64,000 nucleotides of DNA from assembly GCA_039566865.1 (NCBI GenBank), contig CM076960.1, positions 15,041,001-15,105,000 of the forward strand, read 5' to 3'. Both the position numbers and the translations under genes were made by a program. The notes beneath the pieces were generated by a model. It was not told the origin of the DNA. It saw only the letters and a program-made list of their open reading frames with translations, and searched no databases. Of the stretch, positions 42,048 to 53,218 are shown one piece after another (within the stretch, counting starts at the first letter, position 1; every line of letters starts with the position of its first letter). The stretch is from Aurelia coerulea. Lineage: Eukaryota > Cnidaria > Scyphozoa > Semaeostomeae > Ulmaridae.

Positions 42048-43645
42048 CAGTGGCGGACTGGCCCACCAGCCCACCGGCCCGTGGCCGGTGGGCCCCCTCA
42101 AAATCTTGTAAAAAGGGCCCCTTTTTTACTGGAAAAGGGCCCCTTTGAAAAAATAAGGGACTTCTTTAGTAGTTTTACATTTTGAATAATGGACATCTCA
42201 TTTTACATTTGAATCCTTCCGTGTTAGTGTACTTGTTCAAAGAAATGAATATAGTCAGAGAGTAAAGATACAGATGGCGAAGAAAGGAGCACCGTGCAGA
42301 AAAAGTAAAGGTCCCCTCCACTCCTGTAAAAAAATGGTTCTCGAGATCAGTGGCGTGGCCACGGGGGAGGGGGCAATTGCCACCCCCCCCCCACTTTTTT
42401 CGAAAGGTGGTCCTCGAGATTCCTCTAAAACCGAAGAAAAAATAGCTGGGTATAGGTTAGGAAAGAATTTTCCAAGAAATGTCAAACCTTGGCACTGGCA
42501 AGCATCATATTGGGAGATGCATTCTAAGCCAAAGTAAAGGACCTTTCTTCAAAAATTTTCCTCGTGCTCTGATTCATAGGATAACTGTCACAAAACGATC
42601 AAGGTTTCCTTGTCGCCAAAGGCAAGCATGAAATTAGGAGATGCATTCTAAGCCAAAGTAAAGGACCTTTCTTCAAAAATTTTCCTCGTGCTCTGATTCA
42701 TAGGATAACTGTCACAAAACGATCAAGGTTTCCTTATCGCTAAAGGCAAGTATTATATTAGGAGATGCATTCTAAGCCAAAGTAAAGGACCTTTCTTCAA
42801 AAATTTTCCTCGTGCTCTGATTCATAGGATCACTGTCGCAAAACGATCCAGGTTTCCTTGTCGCTAAAGGCAAGCATGCTATTGGGAAATGCAATCTAAG
42901 CCAAAGTAAAGGGCGTAGCCACAAAAATTTTCCTTGGGAATTCGCCCTCAGACCCCCTCATTGTACTGCCCACCCTCACTTAATTTAAGTGGTGTGAAGC
43001 GAAATTTTTTATTGATGCAAATGAATAGCGCAGTTGAATGATAAAGAATGTCGTTTACATTTTTTTGATACCTCATTTCGTTTTCAAGTTATCCATTGAT
43101 GTTAAGTTGCAGCTGATGGCGTCATTTTGTTTGCAAATTACTAGGATAACATATGGAAATATAACTGTATCTGATTTTTGACAGGTTACAGTGGTAAGAA
43201 ATATTTCAGCTGAGTTGAATAGATGTTATATAAATTACCTCATGACTTAATATGATGTTTAGAAAGGCATGTTGATTGTACAAAGTTTTTTAATTAGATT
43301 TCTCTTTGGAAACATGGCCAACCTTGTATACTTTCTTTGCATTTTGCAAACAAAATGACGTCATCAGCAAATCGTACAAAACAGTGGATAACTCTGAAAT
43401 GAAATAAGGTATCAAAAAAATTTGAACGACATTCTTTATCATTCAACTGCGCTATTCATTTGCATCAATAAAAATTTTCGCTTCACACCATCTTTAACAT
43501 GGCCACGCATTTTCAAAGAAAGTGACTAAGGAATTGCGACGAAATTTGCTCAGATGACCGCACCCGCACCATTTAGACCACGCCCACTTAGGGCCCCCTT
43601 AACTTATCCATGGCCGGTACAAAATTCGGAGCCAGTCCGCCACTG
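42048..43645. mobile_element. 1.6-kb hAT-like element with exact 8-bp duplication
   Basis: Ends CAGTGGCGGACTGGC and GCCAGTCCGCCACTG are perfect inverted repeats. AAAATGGA is duplicated on both sides (42040-42047, 43646-43653). It holds a nested GGCGTGGCCACGGGGG...GGCGTAGCCAC segment (42350-42920) made mostly of the 124-bp satellite. Inside are also long inverted arms (about 42975-43085 against 43395-43495, with a GGTGTGAAGCGAAA end). No transposase. Same family as 4754-8377. Confidence 0.9.
42420..42910 (+). repeat. Satellite array, 124-bp unit
   Basis: GGAGATGCATTCTAAGCC or variant recurs at about 42513, 42637, 42761 and 42885: an exact 124-base period. Compared with the 136-bp unit at 5.8-6.25 kb, each unit lacks one of two GGATAACT(CACA) copies. 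Confidence 0.88.
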
Positions 43646-43857
43646 AAAATGGAGTAAGACTTTCTAACATCTCTCCATTTTATGTAAAAGAGTCTGGTAC
43701 CCAAGGGTATTTGAAGCCTTTCCAATGGTTAGATGTTATTCAAGTACCTTCAGAGTAAAATGATACACGAAACAAGTGAAAATAAGGAAAAATATGTTAT
43801 GGATTTCTTTTGTCAAAACAAACTAGTTTCTTTAAAAAATATGTGCAATTCACTTAC

Positions 43858-44112
43858 ATTGAACAGTAATGTTGAGGAATTCGGAGGTCTTGGTCCCAGC
43901 TGCACTTTTGACTGTGCATTGATAAATGTCCTCGTCATTTCTACTAATTGAGTTGAATCCATGAACGGGAGAATTTGATACAAATGTTCCTGATTTCAAA
44001 GTCCATTGATATGTCGCAGGAAGGTTTGAATTTGAGGAGCAACTGACGTAAAATGGGTCTGATTCATTCAAAGTGACGCTAGTTGATGAGTTTAACTTGG
44101 GACCATCAAAAT
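43858..44112 (-). CDS. Receptor gene exon: Ig domain 7
   Basis: 255 bases, phase 1-1. It encodes DFDGPKLNSSTSVTLNESDP, VSCSSNSNLPATYQWTLKSG, HGFNSISRNDEDIYQCTVKS and TKTSEFLNITVQC. Both Ig cysteines and the Trp are present. N-x-S/T glycosylation sites at its start. GTAAGT donor. Part of the amplified group but more diverged than Ig 4-5. Confidence 0.93.
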
Positions 44113-45196
44113 CTGAAACAAAGAATCTATATATATAAGCACTGGTGCATATTCCTGTGTACGTCGACCTATTATTTTGATATCTGAAATTCAAAGCATT
44201 GTTCCTGATTTTTGTCTGTAAACATACAAATTTTTGTTTTGATATCTGAAATTCAAAGTATTTCTCCTGCCTTTGTCTGTAAAGACACAAATCATTGGTA
44301 TTAACTTTCTTGAATAAAAACAACTTAAGATGCTTGCTCATGGCTGGTAAACTTATCTTGAATGAATGAATGATTTAGAACCTGGAGACAAGCATTTTCA
44401 TTACCTTGCCTTTTATGAAAGCTTATGAAACACTCTACTTGCGTAGAAAGCTGTTGCTTTGTTTTATGAAGTGTTGGGGTGTAGTGAATGCTTTCAGCAC
44501 TTACTGAACATATTTTGGCAAGCAACGCCATAAAAACCTAGACGTAATGAAAATTGAATGAAAATGCCCTTAACTTTAAAGTCGATGACATATAATGTTG
44601 TTTTAATGGCATGAATCTGCAGCAGCCGTTAATACCGGCACGAACAACGCTAGAAATACCCTAAACTGTGCTCAGAAAAATTTGCACCATAAAAACGTTT
44701 TCTGTCTTCAAAAAATCTCGTACACCTTTAGCAAAATCCTTTTTTTCAAGAAAAATACGTAAAAGTCCTTTTGTTCTGAAAAAACCCTGTGCACTTTTTG
44801 AAATTAATGATATACTACTTGCCTAAAATTGGGTCAACATGTGACGAACATAGGGGGTCATACGGAATGCGGAGGCGCGGTGATAGCCGCGCCGAGCAGG
44901 CCTAGTTAAAGATAATTTGCTTGCAATCACTCTACCAAATGGGCGGCTTTGGTAATGTGCGATTACAAAGAGTCTCTTTCTTTTCTCTTTCCTCTTCCTC
45001 CTCCGCTTTGCTCTCTTTTCGTTCGCATCTTTCTGCTCTCCTTCCCATCGGCCAATATATTCGCTGCGCATCAGAAATAAGAAACATCAGGAATAAGGAA
45101 AAGAAACAAATCAGAAATAGAAACAAAGAAGAACATTGAAAAATATCGAAACTGATGCCCATGAGATTTACCCAGACAATAACATAATTCACTTAC
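44113..45196. other. Intron with small repeated segment
   Basis: TTTTGATATCTGAAATTCAAAG occurs twice (about 44173 and 44236) with neighbouring TTTGTCTGTAAA(C/G)A, a local 63-bp tandem duplication. A purine/pyrimidine-rich stretch is at 44975-45030. No exon. Confidence 0.45.
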
Positions 45197-45454
45197 ATTG
45201 AACAATGACAGATAGACTTTTGGATGTTTGGGATCCAGCTGCATTCGTCACAATACATTGATAGATGCTTTCATTGTTTCGGCTGATTGAATTGAATGCA
45301 AGAACAGCAGAGTTTGATACAACTCTTCCTAATGACGTAGCCCATACAAAACGTGCAATTGGGTTGGCAGTCACGGAGCAATTGACGGACAACGGTGCTG
45401 TTTCATTTAATGTGACGCTGGCCGATGAGATACCAAGCTTTGGTTCATCAATAT
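45197..45454 (-). CDS. Receptor gene exon: Ig domain 6
   Basis: 258 bases, phase 1-1. It encodes DIDEPKLGISSASVTLNETA, VNCSVTANPIARFVWATSLG, LAFNSISRNNESIYQCIV and NAAGSQTSKSLSVIVQC. Both Ig cysteines and the Trp are present. One codon longer than its neighbours. GTAAGT donor, TTTTAG acceptor. Confidence 0.93.
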
Positions 45455-45547
45455 CTAAAACATAGATCGAAAATAATTAATGATTAATTAAACGGTTTGT
45501 TTGTGTGGCCCAGTGCCAGCGAAATGTTTTCGTAACTGAAGTTGTGT

Positions 45548-45650
45548 GACGATGTGGAGGCGCAGCAATAGGTGGCAGTTGGCAACTGATTGCATTCTTT
45601 TGGCATTCTTAGCTGGTTATCGGTATGCGTTTTTGGGTCATCAGTTGCGT
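45548..45650 (+). repeat. Duplicated intron segment (copy A)
   Basis: GGAGGCGCAGCAATA, GGCAACTGATTGCATTC and TTCTTAGCTGGTT recur at 45790-45811 plus 46646-46705 (copy B). Copy B is split by the hAT-like element at 45812-46637. Confidence 0.65.
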
Positions 45651-45811
45651 CACATCGTTTCTTCTAGAATTTTCTTTGATCACATGACATCGAGAATATT
45701 TAGTGCATTAGTGCAAATATGGTGCAAATGGTTTGTTTGCCTGGTGCTATGCCAAGAACAGTCTTAGTAAATGCGATGATCTGGTGGTGCGGAGACGCAG
45801 CAACAATACAG

Positions 45812-46637
45812 CAGTGGTGTAGAGCTGGGGGGGCTTAGGGGGGCTCAGGGGGGCTCAGCCCCCCTTAATTATTTTGTCCGTAATTTTGGGGGGGCTTTAG
45901 CCCCCCTAGTTATTCTGAAGAAATTTTGATTTTCTTAATTTGTTTCTTATGACCAAAATGACAGAACAAGGTAATGTTATATTCTTTTAAAGAAGAGATC
46001 CTGGTTTCTGGTTTGCACCAAGATGAGATCTTCAATGACTGTCAAGCTCTTATCTTCCTTGATGTTCATAAGGGTAAATGGGTCTCCTGTACATCTATTG
46101 GGTGCCGTGCCACTAATGTTACATCAAAATGGCTTCAGAAGCACAAAATTGCAAATGACAATAGAACAAGGAAGTGCAAACAGACATCAAAAGTGGCAAG
46201 GCGATGGGGGTATGGGGTGCCCCCCATGTGTTTCGAAAAATGGTCCTCGATATTCCTTTAACACGGAAGAGAAATGGCTGGGTATAGGTTCGGTGAGAAT
46301 TTTTCCGCAAAATGCCAAATGCTAAAAGGAGATTACATAATTGAACTGTTTTGTCAAAGCTTCGGCAACGCTTCGGCAATAGCACTGGTAAATACGAAGT
46401 CAGAGGATGCCTTCTGAGCCAAAGAATAGGATGTTTGTTCAAAAATGTTCTTCGTGCTCTAATTTGTAGGATAACTGTAACAAAACTATCAAGGTTTCCT
46501 CGCTGCTAATAGCAAGCATGATATTGGGAGATGCATTCTACGCCAAAGTAAAAGGCGTGGCCCCAACAAATTTCCTGGTACCACATCTCTTTCTCTACCT
46601 AAGCCCCCCTAGTTATTAATCTAGCTCTACACCACTG
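45812..46637. mobile_element. 826-bp hAT-like element with CAATACAG duplication
   Basis: Ends CAGTGGTGTAGAGCT and AGCTCTACACCACTG are perfect inverted repeats. CAATACAG is on both sides (45804-45811, 46638-46645). The left end continues with repeated GGGGGGCTCAG. The interior carries at least two satellite units (about 46270-46560) and a GGGGTGCCCCCC hairpin. Non-coding. Confidence 0.92.
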
Positions 46638-46645
46638 CAATACAG

Positions 46646-47288
46646 CAAATGGCAACTGATACTGATTGCATTCTTGGCATTCTTAGCTGGTTCGCGGATG
46701 CGTTCTTGGTTCGTGAGTGAGAGAGAGAGACAGTCATTGCGTTAGTGCGTTACACAACTCCACTCCTATGTGTACTCGTTTTACACCAGCCTAGAGACAA
46801 GTAACACTGAACAGGCTGCTCGTACACGCTTTTATAAGAAAATGTGCTCTGAGCATTGTTGTATGATTTTTAATTCAACTTTAGGCTAATCAGTTCATCG
46901 GGTGAAGAAAAAAACCTATCCCTATTTGAAAGGCCAATGCTCCTTGGATAAGAGAACAAAAATATTGGCAAATATATCATTCCACATGTTCAAATCATTT
47001 TGAGAATTTACCTGTATGAAGTCAGCCACTCCGCTCTAAGATTTTGAGGGATTTTCTGGAGAAAGCCCCTGTAAGAAACCTTAAAAACGGGACCATTATC
47101 ATGTTCAAAAAGTGATGTAGCTTCCAAATAGCTCAATCTCTAATTTAAAAATGAATGAGCTGAGCCTCGACCTCAGCTATATAGCGTCCATCTACAAACT
47201 TTCATTCCACAGCCATTCAAACGTGTTAATTTTTTAGGCACACCCAGTGCATTAGAAATTAGCATAGTTATTCGTAAATTAAACTTAC
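46646..47288. other. Intron, nothing recognised beyond copy B duplicate
   Basis: After the duplicated piece (46646-46705) a short GAGAGAGA run at 46720 and AT-rich sequence follow; no coding or inverted structure noted. Confidence 0.4.
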
Positions 47289-47543
47289 ATTGGACATTGA
47301 TGTTAAGATTCTTGGATATTTTGGCTCCAGCTGCATTCAACACTGTACATTTATATGCAGTTGAACGACTTCTACTAACTGAATCAAAGCCAAGAACAGC
47401 TGACTTGGATACAACTTGTCCGGATGATGTAGTCCATTTATACTGTGCAGCAGGGTTGGAATCCACCGAGCAACTGACGTATAATGGTGCTGTTTCGTTT
47501 ACTGTGATATTACTTGTTGTGTTGAACGTAGGCTCGTCGATAT
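47289..47543 (-). CDS. Receptor gene exon: Ig domain 5
   Basis: 255 bases, phase 1-1, near-identical to Ig 4. It encodes DIDEPTFNTTSNITVNETAP, LYVSCSVDSNPAAQYKWTT, GFDSVSRSRSTAYKCTVLN and AGAKISKNLNINVQC. Differences from Ig 4 are a handful of residues (for example DSVSR for YSISR, KCTVLN for QCTVSN, AKI for SKI). The 112 bases upstream (47544-47655) equal 48455-48566. A very recent 911-bp-spaced tandem duplication. Confidence 0.94.
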
Positions 47544-47655
47544 CTGAAAGAAAGCATTCAAATTGTGTTACATTCCAATAAAAATTGACAATACACTTTA
47601 CTTATAAAAGACTTAACGACCCGACAAAGATGATGCCACTGGATGCATAATACCA
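47544..47655 (-). repeat. Intron segment duplicated with Ig exon (copy 1)
   Basis: Essentially identical to 48455-48566, from CTGAAAGAAAGCATTC to GATGCATAATACCATGAC. The identity stops abruptly after that. Confidence 0.9.
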
Positions 47656-48199
47656 TGACGTTTGGATTTTCAGATATAGTAGGCGAGTCAAATAAAATGT
47701 CAACACACAGGAGGGCTGCGGAATAAGGTGGACACAACTGATATTCAAAACTGATATGTTAATCTTTCAGTCAAAGGCTAAATTAGATTTGAAAATTTTG
47801 TTTATTGAAATTAACGCTGTTTGTGAAAAAATCACTCAACTTTTTGACCAAGAAATTAGAGAAATGCTGGAAAAAGGTTTGTACCAAAACGAGAATTCCA
47901 TTTTCGATTCTGATTGATACTTGTCAGTGAAACCCAATTTTTTTTCTGAATTTGACAATTGTATCGAATTCATAATTCAACAGAAAGTAAACCATGGACC
48001 AGAAGTGAACATGGAATTCTCATTCTCATACAATCCTCTAACCAGCATTCGCCTTACCAAGCAAAATGTTCACATCTATCAGTTTTGAATATCGTCTTCA
48101 TCAGCTTTATTCCACTGCCAGCAAAACTGATTAAGTTTTTGACCCACCCAGTACACGTAAAATAAACATTACTCATTAAAAATTATTAATTAAACTTAC
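47656..48199. other. Intron between duplicated Ig exons
   Basis: Unique-looking sequence. The last 60 bases before the exon (48130-48190) weakly resemble 47215-47280 (CACCCAGT, AAATTAAACTTACATTGG), the trailing end of the duplication. Confidence 0.45.
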
Positions 48200-48454
48200 A
48201 TTGGACATCGATGTTAAGATTCTTGGATATTTTGGATCCAGCTGCATTCGACACAGTACATTGATATGCAGTTGAACGACTTCTACTAATTGAATAAAAG
48301 CCAAGAACAGCTGACTTGGATACAACTTGTCCGGATGATGTAGTCCATTTATACTGTGCAGCAGGGTTGGAATCCACCGAGCAACTGACGTATAATGGTG
48401 CTGTTTCGTTTACTGTGATATTACTTGTTGTGTTGAACGTAGGCTCGTCGATAT
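48200..48454 (-). CDS. Receptor gene exon: Ig domain 4
   Basis: 255 bases, phase 1-1. Same product pattern as Ig 5: DIDEPTFNTTSNITVNETAP, SNPAAQYKWTTSSG, LGFYSISRSRSTAYQCTV, NAAGSKISKNLNIDVQC. The SNPAAQYKWTT core is shared, in variant form, by Ig 4-9. GTAAGT donor. Confidence 0.94.
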
Positions 48455-48570
48455 CTGAAAGAAAGCATTCAAATTGTGTTACATTCCAATAAAAATTGAC
48501 AATACACTTTACTTATAAAAGACTTAACGACCCGACAAAGATGATGCCACTGGATGCATAATACCATGAC

Positions 48571-48955
48571 TTCTCCGTGGCATCACACAGAACTAAGACT
48601 ACCTACATACATATGAATAATTTACAAAAACAGCAAGACATAAAAACCAAATTTGAGGTGAAAAATGTCCGCGAATAACAACAGAAAAGATGTTTGCTGT
48701 AGTTATTTTCAGACATAAGTACACCGATCTCGTTAGGTCTACTATACTTCAGTTTCAAAATGTCCAATGACCAAAGATAAATGGCATGGTCTATAAATTG
48801 GACAAAGAAGAACCTACACATACCATTGTTTAGTTGGCGTTGCTTTTCACAACATGATCAAGAACAGCAGGCTCATCATCATCATCATAACATTATTTAA
48901 AGTTGATATGTACATAGTTATTAAAAACTAATTTATATCAACTATTTACAATATA
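48571..48955. other. Intron, short ATC run
   Basis: (ATC)n of four to five units at about 48876-48890; otherwise AT-rich, no exon. Confidence 0.4.
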
Positions 48956-48957
48956 AC

Positions 48958-49480
48958 AAAATTATTTGCAAATTAAACATTTACATCTATTGCCATCCCA
49001 TTCTTTGATCCCCCTTTTAAAACTTCTCAAGGTATCAGCTCTCTTTAGTTCATCATCTAGAATGTTCCACAGGAGACTACCTCAAAACGAAAGAGAATTT
49101 AGTCCATATCGATGTGATTGTGCTGGTGGAAGCCTGCATAGCTCTTTGGTGCGGATATTGTAAGCTATATCCTTTTTGACAAAGAACTCCCAAACATATG
49201 AAGGATTAAGATGGTTCATGGTCTTATAAATTTCTATCATAAGACTTTGCAGATTCTTCTGGTGAACTGGTAACGCTTTCAGCCCGGGCTAAAAGCTGGT
49301 CAAATGTTGAGTCGTAATCTCCGTACAAAACCCTCAAGGCACATTTATTTGTCCTATTTTTAGCAGTTTTGCTACAAAATAGCCATATCAAGGGACAAAA
49401 TGAAAAGTTTGACATGACAATTGATGTTAGTAGCATTTTAGCTTTCTCTTCGTCGAGGAATGGTCGTATTCTTGAGAACG
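48958..49480 (-). pseudogene. LINE RT C-terminal fragment, frameshifted
   Basis: The minus-strand frame 49436-49270 reads SNFSFCPLIWLFCSKTAKNR and KCALRVLYGDYDSTFDQLL. After a frameshift near 49240-49270 the next frame gives EIYKTMNHLNPSYV, ELCRLPPAQSHRYGLNSLSF and RGSLLWNILDDELKRA. This is the thumb and tail of a CR1/L2-like RT. Dead copy. Confidence 0.8.
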
Positions 49481-49825
49481 CACATAATATCTTCTTGTGA
49501 GATCTCGTCTTTGAGCTCTTTTCACTTAGCAGTTAATTATCTGGTCTTGGTCTAGAAATTAGCATTCACGGAATAGGACACATTTGAAGTGTATCGAAAA
49601 TTGGAAAAAGCACTTTCACGATTTACTGTCGGTCACGTTCTTAACTCCAAATTCAACTAAATGTTGACTGGGGTTTCGTTGATTCGATCCCTTTTGGCAA
49701 AAAATTATATTTATAACCAAACAACTTGATCATCACTTCTGAAACTTGGCATCATTTTGTAAATTCAACGTTGATGTGTAGTGAAAATGAAAATTTTAAA
49801 AATTGGTATTGTAAAATTCACTTAC

Positions 49826-50089
49826 ATTGGACAGAAACGGAAACATTTTCAGAAATCAGCGATCCAATGACATTACTTGCGTTGCAAACATAAATGCCAG
49901 CATCACTTCTATTGACAGAAGGAATTAAAAGCATGTTGGACTTCAAGATCTCAACTGTAGATCCACTGCTGTCATATTTGAACCATCTGACGTCAGCAGC
50001 AGGTCTTGAAGTTGAGCTACATTGGATACTTAACGTTGATGATGCGTTCAAGTTCACGTGAGGTTGCTGTACAACAGGCTTGCGAAGAT
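49826..50089 (-). CDS. Receptor gene exon: Ig domain 3
   Basis: 264 bases, phase 1-1. It encodes DLRKPVVQQPHVNLNASSTL with the D codon shared across the intron in the family pattern. It then reads IQCSSTSRPAADVRWFKYD, MLLIPSVNRSDAGIYVCNAS and ENVSVSVQC. Canonical I-set: Cys, Trp, D-x-G-x-Y-x-C. GTAAGT donor. Confidence 0.93.
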
Positions 50090-50547
50090 CTGAAATTATA
50101 AACATTAAATCATTTATAAGGGCTCAATAAAAAATAACGGCTAAAATCTTTCAAATCTCTAGAAATGTGAGGGTAAATTTCGATTACATTGTTCTTTGAA
50201 TTGAAAGGCCAGAAAGGAACGTTGTGCATACTCTGCTGCAATCTTCATGAAAACCATAGTATATGAAGGTCAATCATAGTATTTGGTGGTCAGCAGAAAT
50301 CTGTAACTCTTCTGGTTTAGGATTTAAAAATTTAAATGACGTCACAACCTCAGATATGGATAAATGCCACTATTTTGAGAATAATCAAGATTCCAAAAAT
50401 TCCACAGCAGATTTACAGCAAATTACCCTTAGTTCCATTCAAGAAATTTTATTCAGAGAAAAATGTGATAGAATTTTACACCCACCTAGATTGGAAAGAG
50501 TTGAGCCCTCATAACAAGGACCCTAGGACGATTTTAAAGTTCCAATA
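50090..50547. other. Intron, nothing recognised
   Basis: Plus frame 50263-50514 has no known domain. No inverted structure noted before the TTAA element. Confidence 0.4.
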
Positions 50548-51045
50548 ACCCTATAGTGGTTGGGCTATCTGACACGTCCTATACTGGTTGGGGGGGGGCA
50601 AAAAAGCCCCCCTACCTAACTCTTGATTGGAAATAGATAGAGCAACCAAATTTGGTGTACTAATAGCCCCAGACATATACTTAATGAAAATATAAAATTA
50701 ACCTAAAATTAGCCGCCATTATTGCTTGCGTCAGCATTGTTCTTTGTGTGGTCAAGAAAAGTGACAAAATCTGTCAAAATCAGGAAAAGTGCGATAAAAT
50801 TCAATTTGGAGCATTATTTCCATCCAAACATGAGAAATATGATATATTTCATCAAATAACACTACCCTGCAAAATATGTTTGCAAAATATTGCAATTTTG
50901 CTACCTTTTTCGCGAAAATGAATATTTGAGAATTGGCCATTTTGACAGAGTTAGGTCCGGAAAATTGTCTCCCTCCCCCTCATTTGTCAAAATATTTTTA
51001 TAAAACTTCTTGAGTCATTGCATAATAAGTAGCAGCAAAAAGTCA
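50548..51045. mobile_element. TTAA-family MITE, right end lost
   Basis: CCCTATAGTGGTTGGGCTAT, then the GGGGGGGCAAAAAAGCCCCC hairpin and about 450 bases match 33510-33980 closely. The homology ends near AGCAGCAAAAAGTCA, before the right terminus. The left TTAA is replaced by ATAA. Confidence 0.82.
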
Positions 51046-51535
51046 ACGATAAATTAACAAGTAAATAAAGTAAAATATAAGCAATTTAATGCGAACTGAA
51101 ATATGCACGACGTTTTGAGAGCATAGCCCGTTATCAAGCCAAATTATTGAATTCTAAGGGGCAAAGAACCATAATTTTCCGACGCCAAAATCGACAACAA
51201 CAACAGCAACAACGTTATTTTAGGAACATACGTTACAATCATGCACGAAAGGACTATATCCGTGTAATCTGTTTTCTTGAGGTTGTTAGAAAAACTAGGG
51301 CAAGATCAAATTTCAATTGACAAACGCAAAATTAACATAAGCGTATTTCTTGACCTCAAAAAGGCTTTCGATACAGTGGACCATGAAATTCTCCTCTCAA
51401 AGCTAACTAAATACGGGGTAGTAATGACACCTCTTCTTCGGTGGTTCACATCGTACTTGACGAACAGAAAACAATACTGTCAAGTGAATGGCCACAAATC
51501 TAGCCTAAAAACTGTTCACTGCGGTATTCCTCAGC

Positions 51536-51712
51536 ATAAGCGTACGGGAAGAAAAAATCTAGGGGGGCGGCCCGACACAAAGTCCATTGTTTACCAACAT
51601 TTTTGCCCGACTGAGGGCACATTTTTGCCCGATTGGGGCTGATTTTCGACGATTTTTCCAACATTGGGGGGGCTGCCGCCCCCCGGCCCCCCCCCCGCCC
51701 CGTACGCTTATG
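51536..51712. mobile_element. About 180-bp MITE in the LINE RT
   Basis: Ends CATAAGCGTACGGG and CCCGTACGCTTATG are inverted, each next to a GGGGGGCGGC/GCCGCCCCCC block. CCTCAG occurs at both junctions (51530-51535 and 51716-51721). Removing the insert restores the GIPQGS-type RT motif. The exact end of the right terminus (extra TGA) is ambiguous. Confidence 0.8.
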
Positions 51713-52337
51713 TGACCTCAGGGCTCGTGCTTGGGGCCCCTCCTCTTCATCCTGTTTGTCTATGACTTTGAGCAGTGCCTCAAAAAATGCACCTCAAACA
51801 TGTATGCGGACGACACCATCGTAACCTGCTCTGCTGAAGATATTGACGAACTCTGCAATGATCTAAGGACTGAGGTTGACAATATTGCAGAATGGTTACG
51901 GCAACATAAGCTTAGTTTGAACACGAAAAAAACAGAATACATGGTTGTTGGTCACAAAAGACAAACTAGCCGTATCCAAGGTCCAATAGAAGTAAACATA
52001 AATGGAGGACCAATCAAACGAGTCAAAAAAGTTAAATATCTTGGAGTTACAGTTGACGAAAACCTTACATTGAATGAGCAATATAAAAATCTCAAAGGCA
52101 AAATTAAAAGTGCCCTTTCGTCCCTGCGGAAACTAAAGAACATATTACCGCAATCAAAATTGGATCAGGTGTACAAGGCACTGCTTGAGAGTCATCTGAG
52201 ATACAGTGATGAACTATGGGGCAGTTTGTCAAACACAAAGCTTGATCATCTTCAGCGTCTACAAACTAGAGCACGATCGCTAATAGAAGGCTCTAGATTA
52301 AAGGATGGATGGAGTTGCAACTGGCTTTCAGTCTTAA

Positions 52338-53218
52338 CCCTAATCCTACCGGGGGGGGGGGTGTTTTCCACCCCCCCTGTCGGTTTTTTGCAGAGCATTC
52401 TTTAACGACAAAAGCTATGACTCTCAAACTCTCTGACAATTACTAATTATCTATTAGCTACATTTTGACAATTAAATTTTTTATTAATAGGTGTCACGTG
52501 ACAGGTGACACTACCATATTTGGAGCTAGGTATTAGAAAAATTAATGATTTTGATATTTTTACTCCCAGAATTAGTTCCAAACGTTGACTATTGTACTTT
52601 AAAAGAATCAGCAAACAATTAGCTTTCTATTGTTGTTAATAACAATGGATTTTGCTGACGTCAGCATTCTTAAATGATGACGTCACTCTGGCCGCCATTT
52701 TGGGTCATTTTGGCAAATTTTGAAGTTTTTTCCAATAGATTTTGTTAAAAATGCATAGAATTGCATTATGCAATACTTAAAAAGCATTTTGAGCTAATTA
52801 TTATCAATTTTTGGCAGAAAAACACAGTTTTTAGTTATGACGTCATCAATTTTTGTCATTTTCTTCCAAAATAACAGTCTAAAAACACTCATATGCATCA
52901 TATTTGAATTGGAAATGAGTAATACGCCAAATAAGAATGGAAAAAGTCATTCAGATTACCTTTATTCCGTTTTTTGAACAAATAAGCCGGAAAACCATAT
53001 ATTTTGACATTTTTCGGCATTATGACGTCATGGTGACGTCACCTAATGAGGTGGCCACGCCCAAAACTACCAATCGGCTAAGAATAGTTAGGACTACGCC
53101 CTTGCCAAGTTTCAATGATTTCCCATTAGTCTACGGCTATTTATAGAGGGGGGGTGGAAAGCACCCCCCCCCCCCCCCCCGGCTATGTTAGATCAAAAAA
53201 AGCCCGGTAGGATTAGGG
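52338..53218. mobile_element. 881-bp TTAA-type element in the LINE RT
   Basis: TTAA on both sides (52334-52337, 53219-53222). Ends CCCTAATCCTACCGGG and CCCGGTAGGATTAGGG are perfect inverted repeats. G-run/C-run hairpins lie just inside. The RT frame is continuous across the site when the insert and one TTAA are ignored, proving insertion. No transposase. Confidence 0.92.

Noticed and set aside
44823..45192. Lys/Arg/Glu-rich and hydrophobic frames around 45 kb
   Set aside because: Low-complexity products of a purine/pyrimidine-rich intron stretch; three mutually overlapping frames on both strands.
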